Below, piece by piece: positions 45,910 to 57,805 of a stretch of DNA of 64,000 nt. How positions within the stretch are numbered: the first letter of the stretch is position 1; the number at the start of each line of letters is the position of its first letter. Source of the DNA: Borrelia recurrentis A1. GTDB taxonomy: Bacteria; Spirochaetota; Spirochaetia; Borreliales; Borreliaceae. A program made the translations under genes and the position numbers. The stretch is from positions 372,001 to 436,000 of the forward strand of contig NC_011244.1 of the NCBI RefSeq assembly GCF_000019705.1, in the 5' to 3' direction. Below the pieces are notes generated by a model. The model ran no database searches. It was not told the origin of the DNA and saw only the letters and a list, made by a program, of their open reading frames with translations.

Positions 45910-48900
45910 CTAGACTTCTGAATTTGAATTTTCTCTCACCTTGACCCTTTTATATAAATTCATTCCCGTTCCTGTAGGAATTAAATGACCAATAACAACA
46001 TTTTCCTTAAGACCTCTTAGATCATCAATACTACCAGCAATTGACGCATCTGTTAAGACTTTAGTTGTTTCTTGGAAAGAAGCAGCTGAAATAAATGAAT
46101 CAATATTAAGAGATGCTTTAGTTATACCAATAAGAATTGGACTAGCTACTGCAGGTTCACCACCTTGCTCAATAACCCTTTTATTTTGTTCATAAAAAGC
46201 ATGCTTATCGACCTTTTGATTATAAACAAAATTAGTATCACCCACAGAAACAATTTTAACTTTTTTCATCATCTGCTTAATAATAACACCAATATGTTTA
46301 TCATTAATACTTACACCTTGCTTTCGATAAACATCTTGAATTTCTGCTAATAAAAATTCTTGCAAACTAATTCCACCAAGAATTTCAAGAACATCATGAG
46401 GATTAATCCTTCCATCACAAAGCATATCTCCAGCCCTAACAACATCCCCATCCCTCACCAAGAGATGTTTTCCAGCAGGAATATAATGCTTATGTTCAAC
46501 TCCATATTCATCTATAACATTAATAAGTCTTTTACCTTTTTGAATTGCCTTAAATTGAACAACTCCACTTACTTTAGCCATTTCAGTTAAGTTTTTAGGA
46601 ATTCTTGTTTCAAATAAATCATTAACTCTAGGAAGACCACCTGTAATATCTTGTGTTTTTTCAGATCCTTTAGAAAGCTTTGCAATGATATCTCCTATAT
46701 CAATATCTTGCCCATCTTCAACTTGAAGGTAAGCATCTCCAGGCAATACATAAGATGCAATTTCAACACCTCTATCATTAATAATCAAAATTCTAGGATC
46801 AAGAGATTCAAAAACTTGATCTGTAATTCTCTTTTCAATATTGCCTGTTTCAAGATTAATCTCTTCTTTAAGAGTTGTTCCTAAAATAATATCTTTAAAT
46901 TTAATTTTTCCTTTAACCTCAGCAATAATTGGTTCTGCAAACGGATCAAATGTTCCAATTACACGTCCAGCCTCAACATAATCTCCAACATTTATTTCAA
47001 GTCTTGTACCAACCTTTAGTGAAATCTCTTGTTCTTCAGAAACAATCATCAACTTATTATCTTTAATCTTAATGTAACCAATATGAGATGATAATACCTC
47101 AACTCCACTTTTATCAATAAATAAAGACATTCCCTTAATTACTTTTTGAGAATCTGAAACCTTAAGTTTCTTAATTTTTTTAATACTCTCCTCATAAATC
47201 ACATTTATTATTCTTAAGACTCCCTTCCTTGTAAAAAGCAATCCTCCGTCAACTTGAACATTAAAACCTTCAAGTCCATTTAGAATAAAAGCATTCTTAA
47301 GAGCAATCTTATCATCTTCACTACCAGCTTGTGCCACTCCTCCAATATGGAAAGTTCTCATCGTAAGCTGTGTTCCTGGCTGACCTATTGACTGTGCTGC
47401 TATTATTCCAACAGCTTCTCCAATGCTAACGGGTTTATTGTTCGAGAAATCCCGCCCATAACACTTTTGGCAAACTCCATGCTCAGCTTCACAAGTTAAA
47501 ACAGATCTAATAACAAGTTTATCAATACCAACTGTTTCTAACAATTTTATCTTGTCTTCTGTAATTTCTTCATTTACATCTAAAATAATCTCTCCAGTAA
47601 TAGGACTTTTTATCCGTTCAATTGAATAACTTCCAACAGCTTTTTCTCGTAAAGGTTCAATTATTTCCTCACCATTTTTTAAAGCTTCAACTTTTATACC
47701 ATTAATAGTACCGCAATCTTCTATTCTAACAACAACGTCTTGTGCAATATCTACCAATCTTCGCGTTAAATACCCAGCATCTGCTGTCTTAAGAGCAGTA
47801 TCTGCAAGTCCCTTTCTTGCACCATTTGTAGATATAAAGAATTCAATAACAGACAGTCCTTCTTTAAAGTTAGAGATAATTGGAAGTTCAATAATATCAC
47901 CCGATGTTTTAGCCATTAATCCTCGCATTCCAGCAAGCTGCCGTATCTGATTTCTACTTCCACGAGCACCAGAATCAGCCATCATATAAATCACATTAAA
48001 GCCATCTCTATCCTTTTTAAGGATCTCCATCATTTTATTAGTAAGCTCTTCATTTGTTTTTGACCAAACAGAAACAACGTTATTATATCTCTCTTCTCCA
48101 GTAATAACACCTTTGGTATAATCATTCTGAATTTTCGCAATCTCCCTATTAGCCTTCTCTACATACACTTTTTTCTCTTGAGGAACAATAATATCACTCA
48201 TACTTATTGTACATCCAAATTTAGTAGCATATCTAAATCCAAGCTCTTTAATAATATCTAACATTTCAATTACAATAGAAGACCCATAAATAACATAAAC
48301 CTCAGAAATTAAAGTTTGCAATTCATAATCACTAAGAGTTTTATTTACAAATGAAATTTTTCCTGGCAAAGCTTCACTAAATACAACACGTCCTGCCGTA
48401 GTCTTTATATATTCCTCACCAACTTTTACATAAATTTGTGCATTATAATCTAAGCTTTTATTATTAATTGCAAGAAGAACATGATTAAAGTTAGAAAACT
48501 TACGTCCTTCTCCCATAACATTTTTTCTCTCCATAGTTAAGTAATAAAGACCTAAAACAATATCTTGAGATGGAAATACTATAGGATGTCCATTTGCAGG
48601 ATTTAACAAATTATTAGTTGACAACATCAAAGCCCAACTCTCAGCCTGTGCCGCAGGAGTTAAAGGAACATGAACGGCCATTTGATCACCATCAAAATCG
48701 GCATTATATGCATGACAAACAAGGGGATGCAATTTAATAGCCTTGCCTTCAACCAAAACTGGCTCGAAAGCTTGTATTCCCAATCTGTGAAGGGTTGGAG
48801 CCCTATTTAAAAGCACAGGATGCTCTTTAATAACATTATCCAAAATTTGCCATACTTCATCTACTTCTTGTTCAATTAAACTTTTAGCCCTTTTTATATT

Positions 48901-50043
48901 AAATACGGCTTCACTCTCAATTAATTTTCTAATCACAAATGGTTTAAAAAGCTCAAGAGCCATCTTTGCAGGAATACCACACTGATGAAGCTTAAGTTCA
49001 GGCCCAACAACAATAACAGAACGACCAGAATAATCAACTCTCTTTCCAAGAAGGTTTTGTCTAAATCTACCTTGTTTACCTTTTAACGCATCAGATAAAG
49101 ATTTAAGAGGTCTATTAGATGTGCCCTTAACAACTTTTCTCTTATGAGAATTATCAAAAAGAGAGTCAACTGATTCTTGAAGCATTCTTTTTTCATTTCT
49201 AACAATAATCTCAGGAGCATTAAGAAGTAAAAGTTTTCTCAATCGATTATTTCTATTTATTACCCTTCTGTAGAGATCATTTAAATCAGAAGTTGCAAAT
49301 CTACCACCATCAAGTTGCACCATAGGTCTAATTTCTGGCGGAATAACAGGAAGAACATCCATAATCATCCATTCTGGTTTATTACCAGAAATCTTAAAAT
49401 TTTCAATAATTTCAAGACGTCTTAAAAGTTTTTTATCTGTTTTGTCGTCTTTATCAATCATTTGAAGCCTAAGCTTAGATGAAAGCTCATCAAGATCAAG
49501 ATTTTCAAGTAGAGTTTTAATTGCCTCAGCACCCATTGAAGCGCTAAAAGACATCCCATATCTTTCTTTTGCTTCAGAATACTCATCTTCATTTAAAAGT
49601 TGCATTTTTTTAAGGTCAGTATCACCTGGCTCAATTACAATATATTTCTCATAATAAAGAATAGAATTTAAATTAGAAGCAGTAATATCAAGCAAAAGAC
49701 CAATTCTAGAAGGAATATATTTATAATACCAAATATGAGCAACAGGAGCTGATAGTTCAATATGTCCCATTCTCTCACGTCTCACTTTAAAATGAGTCAC
49801 TTCAACATTACAACGATCACAAATAATACCTTTATATCTTATTGACTTAAATTTTCCACAATAGCATTCCCATTCTTTAGTTGTACCAAAAATTCTCTCA
49901 CAAAAAAGACCATCTTTCTCAGGTCTTAAAGTTCTATAATTAATAGTTTCAGACTTCTTAACTTCTCCATAAGACCAACTTCTAATTTGGTCAGGAGATG
50001 CTATTTTTATTCTTATCTTTTCAAAATCTTTTATCTCTTTCAT
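45910..50043 (-). CDS. rpoC: DNA-directed RNA polymerase subunit beta'
   Basis: The 1377-residue beta' subunit. The N-terminal zinc site is [19 protein letters not shown] (about 68-86), the catalytic Mg site [12 protein letters not shown] is near 450, and the second zinc cluster [16 protein letters not shown] is near 880. The trigger-loop segment [20 protein letters not shown] follows it (about 905). Length is normal for spirochaetes. Start ATG 50043, 14 bp after rpoB, in the same transcript. B31 counterpart BB_0388. Confidence 0.98.
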   Translation of the reverse strand: MKEIKDFEKIRIKIASPDQIRSWSYGEVKKSETINYRTLRPEKDGLFCERIFGTTKEWECYCGKFKSIRYKGIICDRCNVEVTHFKVRRERMGHIELSAPVAHIWYYKYIPSRIGLLLDITASNLNSILYYEKYIVIEPGDTDLKKMQLLNEDEYSEAKERYGMSFSASMGAEAIKTLLENLDLDELSSKLRLQMIDKDDKTDKKLLRRLEIIENFKISGNKPEWMIMDVLPVIPPEIRPMVQLDGGRFATSDLNDLYRRVINRNNRLRKLLLLNAPEIIVRNEKRMLQESVDSLFDNSHKRKVVKGTSNRPLKSLSDALKGKQGRFRQNLLGKRVDYSGRSVIVVGPELKLHQCGIPAKMALELFKPFVIRKLIESEAVFNIKRAKSLIEQEVDEVWQILDNVIKEHPVLLNRAPTLHRLGIQAFEPVLVEGKAIKLHPLVCHAYNADFDGDQMAVHVPLTPAAQAESWALMLSTNNLLNPANGHPIVFPSQDIVLGLYYLTMERKNVMGEGRKFSNFNHVLLAINNKSLDYNAQIYVKVGEEYIKTTAGRVVFSEALPGKISFVNKTLSDYELQTLISEVYVIYGSSIVIEMLDIIKELGFRYATKFGCTISMSDIIVPQEKKVYVEKANREIAKIQNDYTKGVITGEERYNNVVSVWSKTNEELTNKMMEILKKDRDGFNVIYMMADSGARGSRNQIRQLAGMRGLMAKTSGDIIELPIISNFKEGLSVIEFFISTNGARKGLADTALKTADAGYLTRRLVDIAQDVVVRIEDCGTINGIKVEALKNGEEIIEPLREKAVGSYSIERIKSPITGEIILDVNEEITEDKIKLLETVGIDKLVIRSVLTCEAEHGVCQKCYGRDFSNNKPVSIGEAVGIIAAQSIGQPGTQLTMRTFHIGGVAQAGSEDDKIALKNAFILNGLEGFNVQVDGGLLFTRKGVLRIINVIYEESIKKIKKLKVSDSQKVIKGMSLFIDKSGVEVLSSHIGYIKIKDNKLMIVSEEQEISLKVGTRLEINVGDYVEAGRVIGTFDPFAEPIIAEVKGKIKFKDIILGTTLKEEINLETGNIEKRITDQVFESLDPRILIINDRGVEIASYVLPGDAYLQVEDGQDIDIGDIIAKLSKGSEKTQDITGGLPRVNDLFETRIPKNLTEMAKVSGVVQFKAIQKGKRLINVIDEYGVEHKHYIPAGKHLLVRDGDVVRAGDMLCDGRINPHDVLEILGGISLQEFLLAEIQDVYRKQGVSINDKHIGVIIKQMMKKVKIVSVGDTNFVYNQKVDKHAFYEQNKRVIEQGGEPAVASPILIGITKASLNIDSFISAASFQETTKVLTDASIAGSIDDLRGLKENVVIGHLIPTGTGMNLYKRVKVRENSNSEV

Positions 50044-50057
50044 AAAATCCTCAAAAC

Positions 50058-53000
50058 CTAAGTCTTATTAATTAATTCCTCTTCCTTTTCTGTTAAAGGA
50101 ATTTGATTTCCATTATCATCATAAATAGATAAATCAAAACCAAGACCTCTTAGTTCCTGCATCAAAACATTGAAAGATTCAGGAATTCCAGATACGTTAG
50201 TAGGAATGCCCTTAACAATATTTTCATATATCTTAACTCTTCCTGACATATCATCTGACTTTACTGTTAATAATTCTTGCAAAGTATGCGCAGCTCCATA
50301 AGCTTCAAGAGCCCAAACTTCCATCTCTCCAAGTCTTTGTCCACCAAATTGAGCTTTTCCTCCAAGAGGTTGTTGAGATACAAGTGAATAAGGACCTGTA
50401 GACCTTGCATGCATCTTATCATCAACAAGATGATGAAGTTTCAACATATATATAACTCCAACCATAACTTCATTTTCAAATGGTTCACCTGTATATCCAT
50501 CATACAAGACTGCCTTTGACGTCTCATTAAATCCAGCTTTTTTTAACTTTTCTTGAATACATTCATTTGTAGCAGACTCAAAAACAGGAACATCATAATA
50601 TTCGCCAAGATACTTACCAGCAAGACCAAGCTGAGATTCCATCAATTGTCCAATATTCATACGAGATGGCACTCCCAAAGGATTCAAGCATATATCAAGA
50701 GGGGTCCCATCTGCAAGATATGGCATATCTTCAACAGGAAGAATCTTTGCAACTACACCCTTATTTCCATGTCTTCCTGCCATTTTATCACCTTCTTTAA
50801 GTTTTCTTTTTTTGGCAATATAAACCTTTAATATTTCATCCACACCAGGTGGAAGATTTCCAACATCATCTTTAGTAATTCTTTGAACATCAATTACAGT
50901 TCCTTCAGTACCATGAGGAACTTTTAATGAATTATTCTTAACATCCTTTGCTTTCTCACCAAATATAGAAGTTAAAAGTTTAAATTCAGGGGTAATATCT
51001 CCTTCTGATTTTGGAGTAACTTTACCAATTAAAATATCACCTGGTTTTACATAAGTCCCTATTCTTACAATTCCATTTTCGTCAAGTTTACTCAATATCT
51101 TTCCACTAACATTAGGAATATCAGCCGTAACTTTTTCAGGTCCAAGCTTAGTCTCTCTTACTTCAATGCTAAATTCTTTAATATGAATTGAAGTATAAAG
51201 ATCTTCCTTTACAATTCTCTCAGAAATTAAAATAGCATCCTCATAATTAAATCCATTCCACGGAATAAAACCAACTAATAAATTATTACCAAGCGCCAAT
51301 TCTCCATATCTAGTAGCAGGACCATCTGCTATTATCTCATCCTTATTAACAATTTGGCCATTCTTCACCAAAACTGAATGATTGAAAGAAGTATCCTGGT
51401 TTGTCCTCTCATATTTATAAAGTTCATATTCATCTAAATCTCGTTCAGAAGTTGCATTATCAGGTTTAATAACTATCTTTTTGTTTGTGGCTAAGACAAC
51501 TCTACCAGGTCTTTTTGCTTTAATAACAACACCAGAGTCTTTTGCAACTATCCTCTCCATACCTGTACCAACAATAGGTGGCTGTGGAAATAATAAAGGA
51601 ACTGCCTGACGTTGCATATTCGAACCCATAAGAGCACGATTTGCATCATTATGTTCAAGAAAAGGTATTAACGCCGAAGAGACAGATATTAATTGTCTAG
51701 GCGAAACATCCATGTAATCGATATTTTTAGGCATCATTGTAGTATAATCCCCAGAAATCCTAACAGACACCAAATCATCAGTATAATTACCATCAGAACT
51801 AACAGAAGCATTTGCTTGCGCAATACATTTTTTTTCCTCATCAATAGCAGACAAATATTCAATATCATCGGTCACCTTACCATCAATCACCTTCCTATAA
51901 GGAGTTTCTAAGAAACCATAATCATTAACTTTTGAATAAGTAGCCAAAGAAACAATAAGTCCAATATTTGGGCCTTCAGGAGTTTCAATAGGACACATCC
52001 TACCATAATGAGTATAATGTACATCTCTTACTTCAAAACCTGCTCGATCCCTTGAGAGTCCACCAGGACCCAATGCATTAAGACGTCTCTTATGCGTAAG
52101 TTCGGCTAAAGGATTAACCTGATCCATAAACTGAGAAAGCTGACTGGTTGCAAAAAATTCTTTAACAGCAGAAACAACGGGCTTAACACTAATTAATTCT
52201 TGAGGTTTCAAATTGAATACTTCTTTATTAGACATTCTGTCCTTTGCAATTTTTTCTACTCTTGACATTGCACCTTTATATATGTTTGTAAGTAACTCAC
52301 CAACAGAACGCACTCTTCTATTTCCAAGATGATCTATATCATCAAGAACATCATGCCCATCATATATTCTTAAAAGATGAGATATAGTATTTACTATATC
52401 TGTCATAGTAAGAACTGATGTTGTAAGATCATCAAGACCAAACTTCTTAGAAAGTTTATATCTTCCTACATGACCTAAATCATATCTTTTTTCTGAAAAA
52501 AATATAGTTCTTAAATCGTTCTCAGCATTGTCAATTGATATTGGTTCACCAGGCAAAAGTACACTATAAACTGCAAGCATCACGGATTCTCGTGAAAGCT
52601 CCTTAAATCCATCTTTTAAAGCAAAATAAGCATCTTCTTTTTCAAAACAATTTAAAATAACATCGGAACTAATGAAATGTTTTCCAGGAACACTATCATA
52701 CCCATCAAAATCAATCAAGTTTATTTCTTTAACTCCATTTTGCAAAAAATCTTCAATATCTTGCAAAGTTATCTTATCACCTGCCCGATAAGTCATATTT
52801 TCTTTTATAGTAATGTTTGTAGCTAAATACTGTCCTGTAATCTCTCTTTTAGTATCATCATTTACTTCAATTTTTCTAATCTTATAAAAAGTCTCTATTA
52901 TTTTTTCTCTAGTATCAAGACCTAAAGCTCTTAAGAAAAGAGTAACTAATATTCTTTTTTTTCTGTCTATCTTAACATAAAGGTAATCCTTTTTTGAGTC

Positions 53001-53525
53001 AATCTCAAATTCAAGCCAAGAACCACGATAAGGAATAATACGAGCATAATATAAATCTTTTTCCTTATAAAAAACAACCCCCGGAGATCTATGAATTTGT
53101 GATACAATGACTCTTTCTGCACCATTAACGATAAAAGTTCCTCTATCTGTCATTAAAGGAATAGTTCCCATATAAACATCTTTTTGTCTTATCTCTCCTG
53201 TTGTTAGAAACTGTAAGTTTAATCTTATCTTTAAAACAGCCTCATAACTTTGCCCCTTTCTTTTACACTCTTTCTCAGTAAAGCTAATAGAATCATATTC
53301 AATATAATATTTTTCATATTCAAGAGCAACCTCACCATTGCTACTTTTCATAGGAAAAACATCTCTAAACACAGATTCAAGGCCCTCATTGAGCAAAGGT
53401 TTATTATTTTTTAATCTCTCAAGTTGCAAAAATTTTTCATAAGAATTCAATTGTATTTCTATTAGGTTAGGTAAGTTTAAGATTTCTTCGGCTTTTCCTT
53501 GTCCTAGATGAACCCTTTTTATCAT
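50058..53525 (-). CDS. rpoB: DNA-directed RNA polymerase subunit beta
   Basis: The 1155-residue beta subunit. The rifampicin region is readable: [20 protein letters not shown] followed by [16 protein letters not shown]. The residue at the E. coli Ser531 position is Asn, the change known to give Borrelia natural rifampicin tolerance. Other landmarks are [32 protein letters not shown] (about 925) and the C-terminal [20 protein letters not shown]. Start ATG 53525 has AAAGGAG. An 85-bp gap with a hairpin separates it from rplL. B31 counterpart BB_0389. Confidence 0.98.
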   Translation of the reverse strand: MIKRVHLGQGKAEEILNLPNLIEIQLNSYEKFLQLERLKNNKPLLNEGLESVFRDVFPMKSSNGEVALEYEKYYIEYDSISFTEKECKRKGQSYEAVLKIRLNLQFLTTGEIRQKDVYMGTIPLMTDRGTFIVNGAERVIVSQIHRSPGVVFYKEKDLYYARIIPYRGSWLEFEIDSKKDYLYVKIDRKKRILVTLFLRALGLDTREKIIETFYKIRKIEVNDDTKREITGQYLATNITIKENMTYRAGDKITLQDIEDFLQNGVKEINLIDFDGYDSVPGKHFISSDVILNCFEKEDAYFALKDGFKELSRESVMLAVYSVLLPGEPISIDNAENDLRTIFFSEKRYDLGHVGRYKLSKKFGLDDLTTSVLTMTDIVNTISHLLRIYDGHDVLDDIDHLGNRRVRSVGELLTNIYKGAMSRVEKIAKDRMSNKEVFNLKPQELISVKPVVSAVKEFFATSQLSQFMDQVNPLAELTHKRRLNALGPGGLSRDRAGFEVRDVHYTHYGRMCPIETPEGPNIGLIVSLATYSKVNDYGFLETPYRKVIDGKVTDDIEYLSAIDEEKKCIAQANASVSSDGNYTDDLVSVRISGDYTTMMPKNIDYMDVSPRQLISVSSALIPFLEHNDANRALMGSNMQRQAVPLLFPQPPIVGTGMERIVAKDSGVVIKAKRPGRVVLATNKKIVIKPDNATSERDLDEYELYKYERTNQDTSFNHSVLVKNGQIVNKDEIIADGPATRYGELALGNNLLVGFIPWNGFNYEDAILISERIVKEDLYTSIHIKEFSIEVRETKLGPEKVTADIPNVSGKILSKLDENGIVRIGTYVKPGDILIGKVTPKSEGDITPEFKLLTSIFGEKAKDVKNNSLKVPHGTEGTVIDVQRITKDDVGNLPPGVDEILKVYIAKKRKLKEGDKMAGRHGNKGVVAKILPVEDMPYLADGTPLDICLNPLGVPSRMNIGQLMESQLGLAGKYLGEYYDVPVFESATNECIQEKLKKAGFNETSKAVLYDGYTGEPFENEVMVGVIYMLKLHHLVDDKMHARSTGPYSLVSQQPLGGKAQFGGQRLGEMEVWALEAYGAAHTLQELLTVKSDDMSGRVKIYENIVKGIPTNVSGIPESFNVLMQELRGLGFDLSIYDDNGNQIPLTEKEEELINKT

Positions 53526-53555
53526 TAAAAGACTCCTTTTTTAAGACACAATAAA

Positions 53556-53581
53556 CCACATGCCACTTAAACGACATGTGG
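53556..53581 (-). terminator. Hairpin between rplL and rpoB (possible attenuator or processing site)
   Basis: A perfect 7-bp stem CCACATG...CATGTGG encloses a 12-base loop, followed on the minus strand by TTTATTG. The U-tract is short, so it is likely to lower rather than stop transcription into rpoB, or to be an RNase III site as known in the E. coli rplL-rpoB gap. Confidence 0.5.
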
Positions 53582-53610
53582 AATAAAAAATTTGGCATAT
53601 TTTTAATGCT

Positions 53611-53982
53611 TTACTTAATTTCAACTTTTGCACCAACTGCTTCTAGTTTCTTCTTTATTTCCTCAGCATCTGATTTTGAAACACCTTCCTTAACTGCCTT
53701 AGGAGCAGATTCAACTAAGGCTTTAGCCTCTCCAAGTCCAAGTCCAGTAATAGCTCTTACTTCTTTAATAACGTTTATCTTACTATCTCCAAAAGATACA
53801 AGCATCACATCAAATTCTGTCTGTTCCTCAACACCACCAGCAGCAGGACCAGGGCCAGCAGCAACTGCAACTGCAGCAGCAGTAACCCCAAACTTTTCTT
53901 CAATAGCTGTTATAAGCTCAACAACTTCAGATGTTTTAGCTTCTTCAAGCCATGTTAAAATATCTTCTTTATTTAGTGCCAT
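53611..53982 (-). CDS. rplL: 50S ribosomal protein L7/L12
   Basis: A 123-residue stalk protein that recruits translation factors. An N-terminal dimerisation segment ([20 protein letters not shown]), an Ala/Gly/Pro-rich hinge ([16 protein letters not shown], about 34-50) and the C-terminal domain with [23 protein letters not shown] are all present. Start ATG 53982 has AAGGAG. It follows rplJ by 73 bp. A long frame on the opposite strand here is only its shadow. B31 counterpart BB_0390. Confidence 0.97.
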   Translation of the reverse strand: MALNKEDILTWLEEAKTSEVVELITAIEEKFGVTAAAVAVAAGPGPAAGGVEEQTEFDVMLVSFGDSKINVIKEVRAITGLGLGEAKALVESAPKAVKEGVSKSDAEEIKKKLEAVGAKVEIK

Positions 53983-54055
53983 ATTAACTTAACTCCTTTC
54001 ATATTATTTTAAACAGTGATAGCATGCACCCTATTAAGACTAACACTGCTTTTTT

Positions 54056-54544
54056 TTAAACTTTAATATCAGACAAAGCCTTTAAAGTTCTTACAAGTTT
54101 TGACATTGGTGCTTTAAGCACACTCATAAACAAAGAAATAGATTCAATCTTAGTAGGAAGTTTACTATAGGCACTAAGTTTAGACTCATCATAAACTTCT
54201 CCTAAAACAAAACCTCCTTTAACCTTTAAAGTAGTAGTTTTAACAAACTCATAAAAAATTTTCGCAATAACATTGGCTTCATCAAAAGCAGTAACAACAG
54301 CTGTTGGACCTAAAAGATAAGAATCAAGACCTTCAATATCTTTATCTTTTAACACTCTTTTCATTATATTGTTTTTAACAACTTTTAAAGCACCCTTTTC
54401 ATCCTCAACCCTACTTCTTAACTTAGTAAGTTCTGCTACCGTTAATCCTCTGTAATCTAAGAAAAAAATATTATCCTTGCCATCTAAAAACTCTTTTAAC
54501 GAATTAAACATTTCAACCTTTTTAGGATTTATCTTTTTATCCAT
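54056..54544 (-). CDS. rplJ: 50S ribosomal protein L10
   Basis: A 162-residue stalk base protein that carries the L7/L12 dimers. [19 protein letters not shown] (about 21-39) and [11 protein letters not shown] are typical. The C-terminal helix binding L7/L12 is short. It lies 10 bp after rplA. In other bacteria L10-L12 represses its own mRNA; no leader structure was examined in detail here. B31 counterpart BB_0391. Confidence 0.96.
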   Translation of the reverse strand: MDKKINPKKVEMFNSLKEFLDGKDNIFFLDYRGLTVAELTKLRSRVEDEKGALKVVKNNIMKRVLKDKDIEGLDSYLLGPTAVVTAFDEANVIAKIFYEFVKTTTLKVKGGFVLGEVYDESKLSAYSKLPTKIESISLFMSVLKAPMSKLVRTLKALSDIKV

Positions 54545-54554
54545 AATTCAGCTC

Positions 54555-55229
54555 CTAAACAAAATCAATCTTTACAGAAGGTCCCATCGTAGATGAAACA
54601 TAAACACTATCAACAAAAGTACCTTTCAAATCACTTGGCCGTCTTTTAAGTAATTCTTTAATAAATTCATCATAATTTTCCCTTATTTTCTTACTATCCA
54701 TAGAAGATTTACCAACAGAAAAATTAATCACACCATTCTTATTTGCTCTAAACTCTGTACGTCCTTTCTTAAGACTAGCTATTGTACCTTTCAAATCATT
54801 TGTAATTGTTTGTGTTTTTGGATTTGGCATCAATCCCCTTTTTCCTAAAATCGGACCAAGTTTTCCAACATCTTTCATCATATCAGGCGTTGCAACAACA
54901 ACATCAAAATCACTAAAACCATCCTTAATCTTATTAATAAGATCATCATCTCCAACATAAGCAGCACCAAATTCTCGTGCCTCTTCTGCTTTCTCACCTT
55001 TTGCAAAAACAAGTATTCTCTTTTCTTTCATAAATTGATGTGGCAACACAAGCGTCTCTCTAACCGTATGATTTTTCTTTAAATTAAGATTAACAGATAC
55101 ATCTATAGTCTCATCAAATTTAACAAACTTAATTTCTTTTAATAAAGATATTGCATCATCAATATTATAAGATTTAAGCTTATTTACCTTAGAGAGAGCT
55201 TGAATATATTTTTTTCCACTCTTAGCCAT
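54555..55229 (-). CDS. rplA: 50S ribosomal protein L1
   Basis: A 224-residue protein of the mobile L1 stalk that helps release E-site t[42 protein letters not shown] (split across the domain hinge) and [14 protein letters not shown] are family signatures. The start overlaps the last base of the rplK stop region (TAATG-type), implying coupling. L1 autoregulates rplKA translation in many bacteria. B31 counterpart BB_0392. Confidence 0.97.
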   Translation of the reverse strand: MAKSGKKYIQALSKVNKLKSYNIDDAISLLKEIKFVKFDETIDVSVNLNLKKNHTVRETLVLPHQFMKEKRILVFAKGEKAEEAREFGAAYVGDDDLINKIKDGFSDFDVVVATPDMMKDVGKLGPILGKRGLMPNPKTQTITNDLKGTIASLKKGRTEFRANKNGVINFSVGKSSMDSKKIRENYDEFIKELLKRRPSDLKGTFVDSVYVSSTMGPSVKIDFV

Positions 55230-55663
55230 TATTTTTCCACCTCAACACCCATAGATCTAGCACTTCCTGCAATAATTTTAAATGCAGCCTGCTCCGTTTT
55301 TGCATTCAAATCGGGCATTTTAATTTTTGCAATTTCCATTATTTTTTCTTTTGATATAACCCCAACCTTATCTGTATTTGATTTCTTAGAACCTGTCTCT
55401 ATGCCAACAGCTTTTTTAATTAAAACTGAAGCTGGTGGAGTTTTAACAACAAATGAAAAACTCTTATCACTATAAACAGTAATAATAACAGGAACAACAA
55501 TTCCTGGTTCCATTTTAGCAGTTCTCTCATTAAATTCCTTAACAAACTGAGGACCACTAACACCATGAGGTCCAAGAGTCTGTCCTATTTTGGCTCCTGG
55601 AGCAGCTTGAGCAGCTGGAACTTGAAGTTTAACCCAAGCAACTTCCTTTTTTTTCTTAGACAT
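55229..55663 (-). CDS. rplK: 50S ribosomal protein L11
   Basis: A 144-residue protein of the GTPase-associated centre. [35 protein letters not shown] and [12 protein letters not shown] are canonical, and the C-terminal rRNA-binding helix region runs to residue 144. Start ATG 55663 has AAGGAG. It follows nusG by 55 bp. B31 counterpart BB_0393. Confidence 0.97.
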   Translation of the reverse strand: MSKKKKEVAWVKLQVPAAQAAPGAKIGQTLGPHGVSGPQFVKEFNERTAKMEPGIVVPVIITVYSDKSFSFVVKTPPASVLIKKAVGIETGSKKSNTDKVGVISKEKIMEIAKIKMPDLNAKTEQAAFKIIAGSARSMGVEVEK

Positions 55664-55718
55664 AAAAAACTCCTTATGGTAAATAACGCTCTTAAAGCTC
55701 CCATTTATAAACTTATTG

Positions 55719-56273
55719 CTAAATTTTTTCTATATGTTGAAAATCAACTTCAACAGGAGTTGACCTTCCAAAAATTTGAACTGCAACTTTCAATTTTTTC
55801 TTCTCATAATCAATGGATCCAATAACACCCTCAAAAGAATCAAAAGGGCCTCCCTTAATTCTTACTCTCTCACCTTCTTCAAAATCATAAAGTATAAAAA
55901 TAGATTTATCTGCTTTAATCTCTCCAGCAAGCATAAAGACACTCTTAACTTCCTCATCACTAATTGGAAGAGGTTTTTGTTCTTTAGTAGTACCAACAAA
56001 ATTTACAACACCTGATATTTTAATAATATTAGCTACAGTACTTTTCCACTCCTGATCGGAAAGATCTAATTCAATCAATATATACCCTGGCCAAATCTTT
56101 CTCTCACGTATACGTTTCTTTCCATTTCTTATCTCTTCTACTCTCTCAATAGGAGCTTTAACATCCAAAACATTATTACCAAAAACACCTTCACTAATTA
56201 AAAGCTTTATTTCCTGTTCTATTTTTTTCTCATACTGAGAAAAAGTTTGTAGCACATACCAGGCCCTAGACAT
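55719..56273 (-). CDS. nusG: Transcription termination/antitermination factor NusG
   Basis: A 184-residue NusG. The NGN domain starts with [19 protein letters not shown] and includes [12 protein letters not shown] (about 63-74); the C-terminal KOW domain has [19 protein letters not shown] (about 130-150). It binds RNA polymerase and couples it to Rho or the ribosome. It lies 10 bp after secE in the secE-nusG-rplKA order found in most bacteria. B31 counterpart BB_0394. Confidence 0.96.
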   Translation of the reverse strand: MSRAWYVLQTFSQYEKKIEQEIKLLISEGVFGNNVLDVKAPIERVEEIRNGKKRIRERKIWPGYILIELDLSDQEWKSTVANIIKISGVVNFVGTTKEQKPLPISDEEVKSVFMLAGEIKADKSIFILYDFEEGERVRIKGGPFDSFEGVIGSIDYEKKKLKVAVQIFGRSTPVEVDFQHIEKI

Positions 56274-56283
56274 AATTTTTTCC

Positions 56284-56454
56284 TTAAAATATATAGGTTA
56301 TAACAAGATACATGATATAATCTACCACACCTAAAAAAACAGAAATAAAAACAACCAACCAAAAAACCTGTTTTCCACTGCCTATTACTTCATTATACCT
56401 AGGCCATGTTATTTTTTTAAGTTCTAAAACACTTTCTTTAAAAAATTTAAACAT
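56284..56454 (-). CDS. secE: Preprotein translocase subunit SecE
   Basis: A 56-residue, single-span SecE. The cytoplasmic amphipathic part reads FFKESVLELKKITWPRYNEV, with the conserved KKITWP motif, followed by one membrane helix (about residues 29-50). SecE clamps the SecY channel. ATG 56454 is the only reasonable start. It lies between tRNA-Trp and nusG on the minus strand. B31 counterpart BB_0395. Confidence 0.95.
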   Translation of the reverse strand: MFKFFKESVLELKKITWPRYNEVIGSGKQVFWLVVFISVFLGVVDYIMYLVITYIF

Positions 56455-56485
56455 TTAAAAGCCTCTCTTTGATAACACAAACAAC

Positions 56486-56556
56486 AGGTCAGAAGGGAAT
56501 CGAACCCCCAACATGTGGTTTTGGAGACCACTGTTCTACCATTGAACTACTGACCT
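56486..56556 (-). tRNA. tRNA-Trp (anticodon CCA)
   Basis: A full cloverleaf of 71 nt: acceptor AGGTCAG/CTGACCT, D arm GTTC/GAAC, anticodon stem GTGGT/ACCAC with loop CTCCAAA (anticodon CCA), T arm GGGGG-TTCGATT-CCCTT (one or more non-canonical pairs). The CCA tail is not encoded. It lies between rpmG and secE in the same direction. Confidence 0.97.
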
Positions 56557-56566
56557 ATCACTTAAA

Positions 56567-56746
56567 TCACTTTATTTTGCCTTCTTTATGAAGAGTATGT
56601 TTCCTTAAACTTGGACAATATTTCATCAATTCCAATTTTTCTTGAGTATTACGTCTATTCTTAGTAGTAGTATAATTTCTAATTCCTGTCTCTTCACACA
56701 CTAAAGCTATAAGCCCAACAGCTCCTTTACCTTTCTTCTTTCCCAT
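56567..56746 (-). CDS. rpmG: 50S ribosomal protein L33 (zinc-site-lacking form)
   Basis: A 59-residue L33: it contains [20 protein letters not shown] and ends [15 protein letters not shown]. Only one Cys of each CxxC pair remains (VCEE and YCPS), so this is the zinc-free C-minus type. ATG 56746 has AGGAGT upstream. It sits between two tRNA genes on the minus strand. B31 counterpart BB_0396. Confidence 0.95.
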   Translation of the reverse strand: MGKKKGKGAVGLIALVCEETGIRNYTTTKNRRNTQEKLELMKYCPSLRKHTLHKEGKIK

Positions 56747-56770
56747 AACAACACTCCTGAATATACAAAA

Positions 56771-56841
56771 GCCCTCAATCGGATTTGAACCGATGCCGCC
56801 ACCTTACCATGGTGGTGCTCTACCACCTAAGCTATAAGGGC
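56771..56841 (-). tRNA. tRNA-Thr (anticodon GGT)
   Basis: A 71-nt cloverleaf: acceptor GCCCTTA/TGAGGGC, D arm GCTT/GAGC, anticodon stem CCACC/GGTGG with loop ATGGTAA (anticodon GGT), T arm ATCGG-TTCAAAT-CCGAT. CCA is not encoded. It is the first gene of the run leading to secE, nusG and the rpl-rpo genes. Confidence 0.97.
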
Positions 56842-56865
56842 ATTATTTCCCTTCGGTAATAAACC

Positions 56866-56874
56866 CTTATATCA
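56866..56874 (-). promoter_or_regulatory. Extended -10 promoter upstream of tRNA-Thr
   Basis: On the minus strand TGATATAAG (TG element plus TATAAG) ends 24 bp before the tRNA-Thr 5' end, with TTAAGA 16 bp upstream. The next bases are GGGTTTATT. This is the likely entry point for the tRNA-rpmG-secE-nusG-rpl-rpo transcript, since no comparable promoter is seen before rplK. Confidence 0.45.
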
Positions 56875-56943
56875 TGTTAATTTATTATCTTAAAAAAGAC
56901 AAGCCTTATTAAATAATATCTTAAAATTTCAATTTAAAGTCTA

Positions 56944-57795
56944 TTATTTAATAATAACGAACTTACCCTCTCTTAAAAGATTGATATTATTTTCATTTGA
57001 AAAGATCTTATTTATGGAATAATCATCAAGTATAATATCTGAATGATTTTTGCCATAAACCCCCTTAGCAATCAATCTTAAAGGATAATCTCCAATTCTG
57101 TCTTTATTCTTATAAGAAATATCATTTGTATACTCAAACATACCCCATTTTTTAAGGGCATCCGGGTCAACCATCCTTTTGTCAAAATAAAGCTTAATAT
57201 TTTCATCATAAATTTTAACAAAAAAAGCATCAGCTAATTTAACAATAGAACCAGAGGAAGATTTATAATCATCACCCGCATAAATAATAATTCCGGTATA
57301 AACAAACTGTTCAACAGTTGTATTCATTAATGGAAAAAAAGCTTTATAAGGCTTACTATGACCTAAAAATAAATTTATAAAATCAGGGAAAATACAAAGC
57401 TCATACCTAACGGTGATATTTTTCAAATCTTCTGAATATTTCATGTATCCTCTTTTCAAAATACTATCAAGTCCTGAAAAATATAATATTAAATGAGGAT
57501 CAGAATCAAAATAGTCTTTAAAAGTAGAATCAGAATCAATTATAATTTCAAAAAGCGATTCTCTTATCAAAGTATCCTTAAAATCATTAACACTAAACAC
57601 TAATCTAGAAGTAGAATCAATACCAACTCTACCAAATCTATCTTCATCTACTGGTTTAATAATATCAAAATAAACTATTTTAGCATCCCAATCAATTGTT
57701 CTCTTTATGCTAGATTTAGATGAAACGTCATTTATAATAGACACATTAGAATAAAACAAAAATAAAAAATTCAAAAGACCATTAAGCAAATTCAC
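56944..57795 (-). CDS. Exported protein of unknown function
   Basis: Function not recognised. 283 residues with an N-terminal hydrophobic signal-like segment (LLNGLLNFLFLFYSNVSI) lacking a lipobox Cys, then a beta-rich, Asp/Tyr-rich mature part (KIVYFDIIKPVDEDRFGRVG, FEIIIDSDSTFKDYF, VYGKNHSDIILDDYSI). It looks periplasmic or outer-membrane associated. Start GTG 57795 has GGGAG upstream. It is 10 bp downstream of a lipoprotein gene in the same direction. B31 counterpart BB_0397. Confidence 0.65.
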   Translation of the reverse strand: MNLLNGLLNFLFLFYSNVSIINDVSSKSSIKRTIDWDAKIVYFDIIKPVDEDRFGRVGIDSTSRLVFSVNDFKDTLIRESLFEIIIDSDSTFKDYFDSDPHLILYFSGLDSILKRGYMKYSEDLKNITVRYELCIFPDFINLFLGHSKPYKAFFPLMNTTVEQFVYTGIIIYAGDDYKSSSGSIVKLADAFFVKIYDENIKLYFDKRMVDPDALKKWGMFEYTNDISYKNKDRIGDYPLRLIAKGVYGKNHSDIILDDYSINKIFSNENNINLLREGKFVIIK

Positions 57796-57805
57796 ACAAA
57801 TCTCC

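Noticed and set aside
53576-53992. Long plus-strand open frame (138 codons) opposite rplL
   Set aside because: It is the antisense shadow of the Ala/Gly-rich rplL gene, with no ribosome binding site or recognisable domain.
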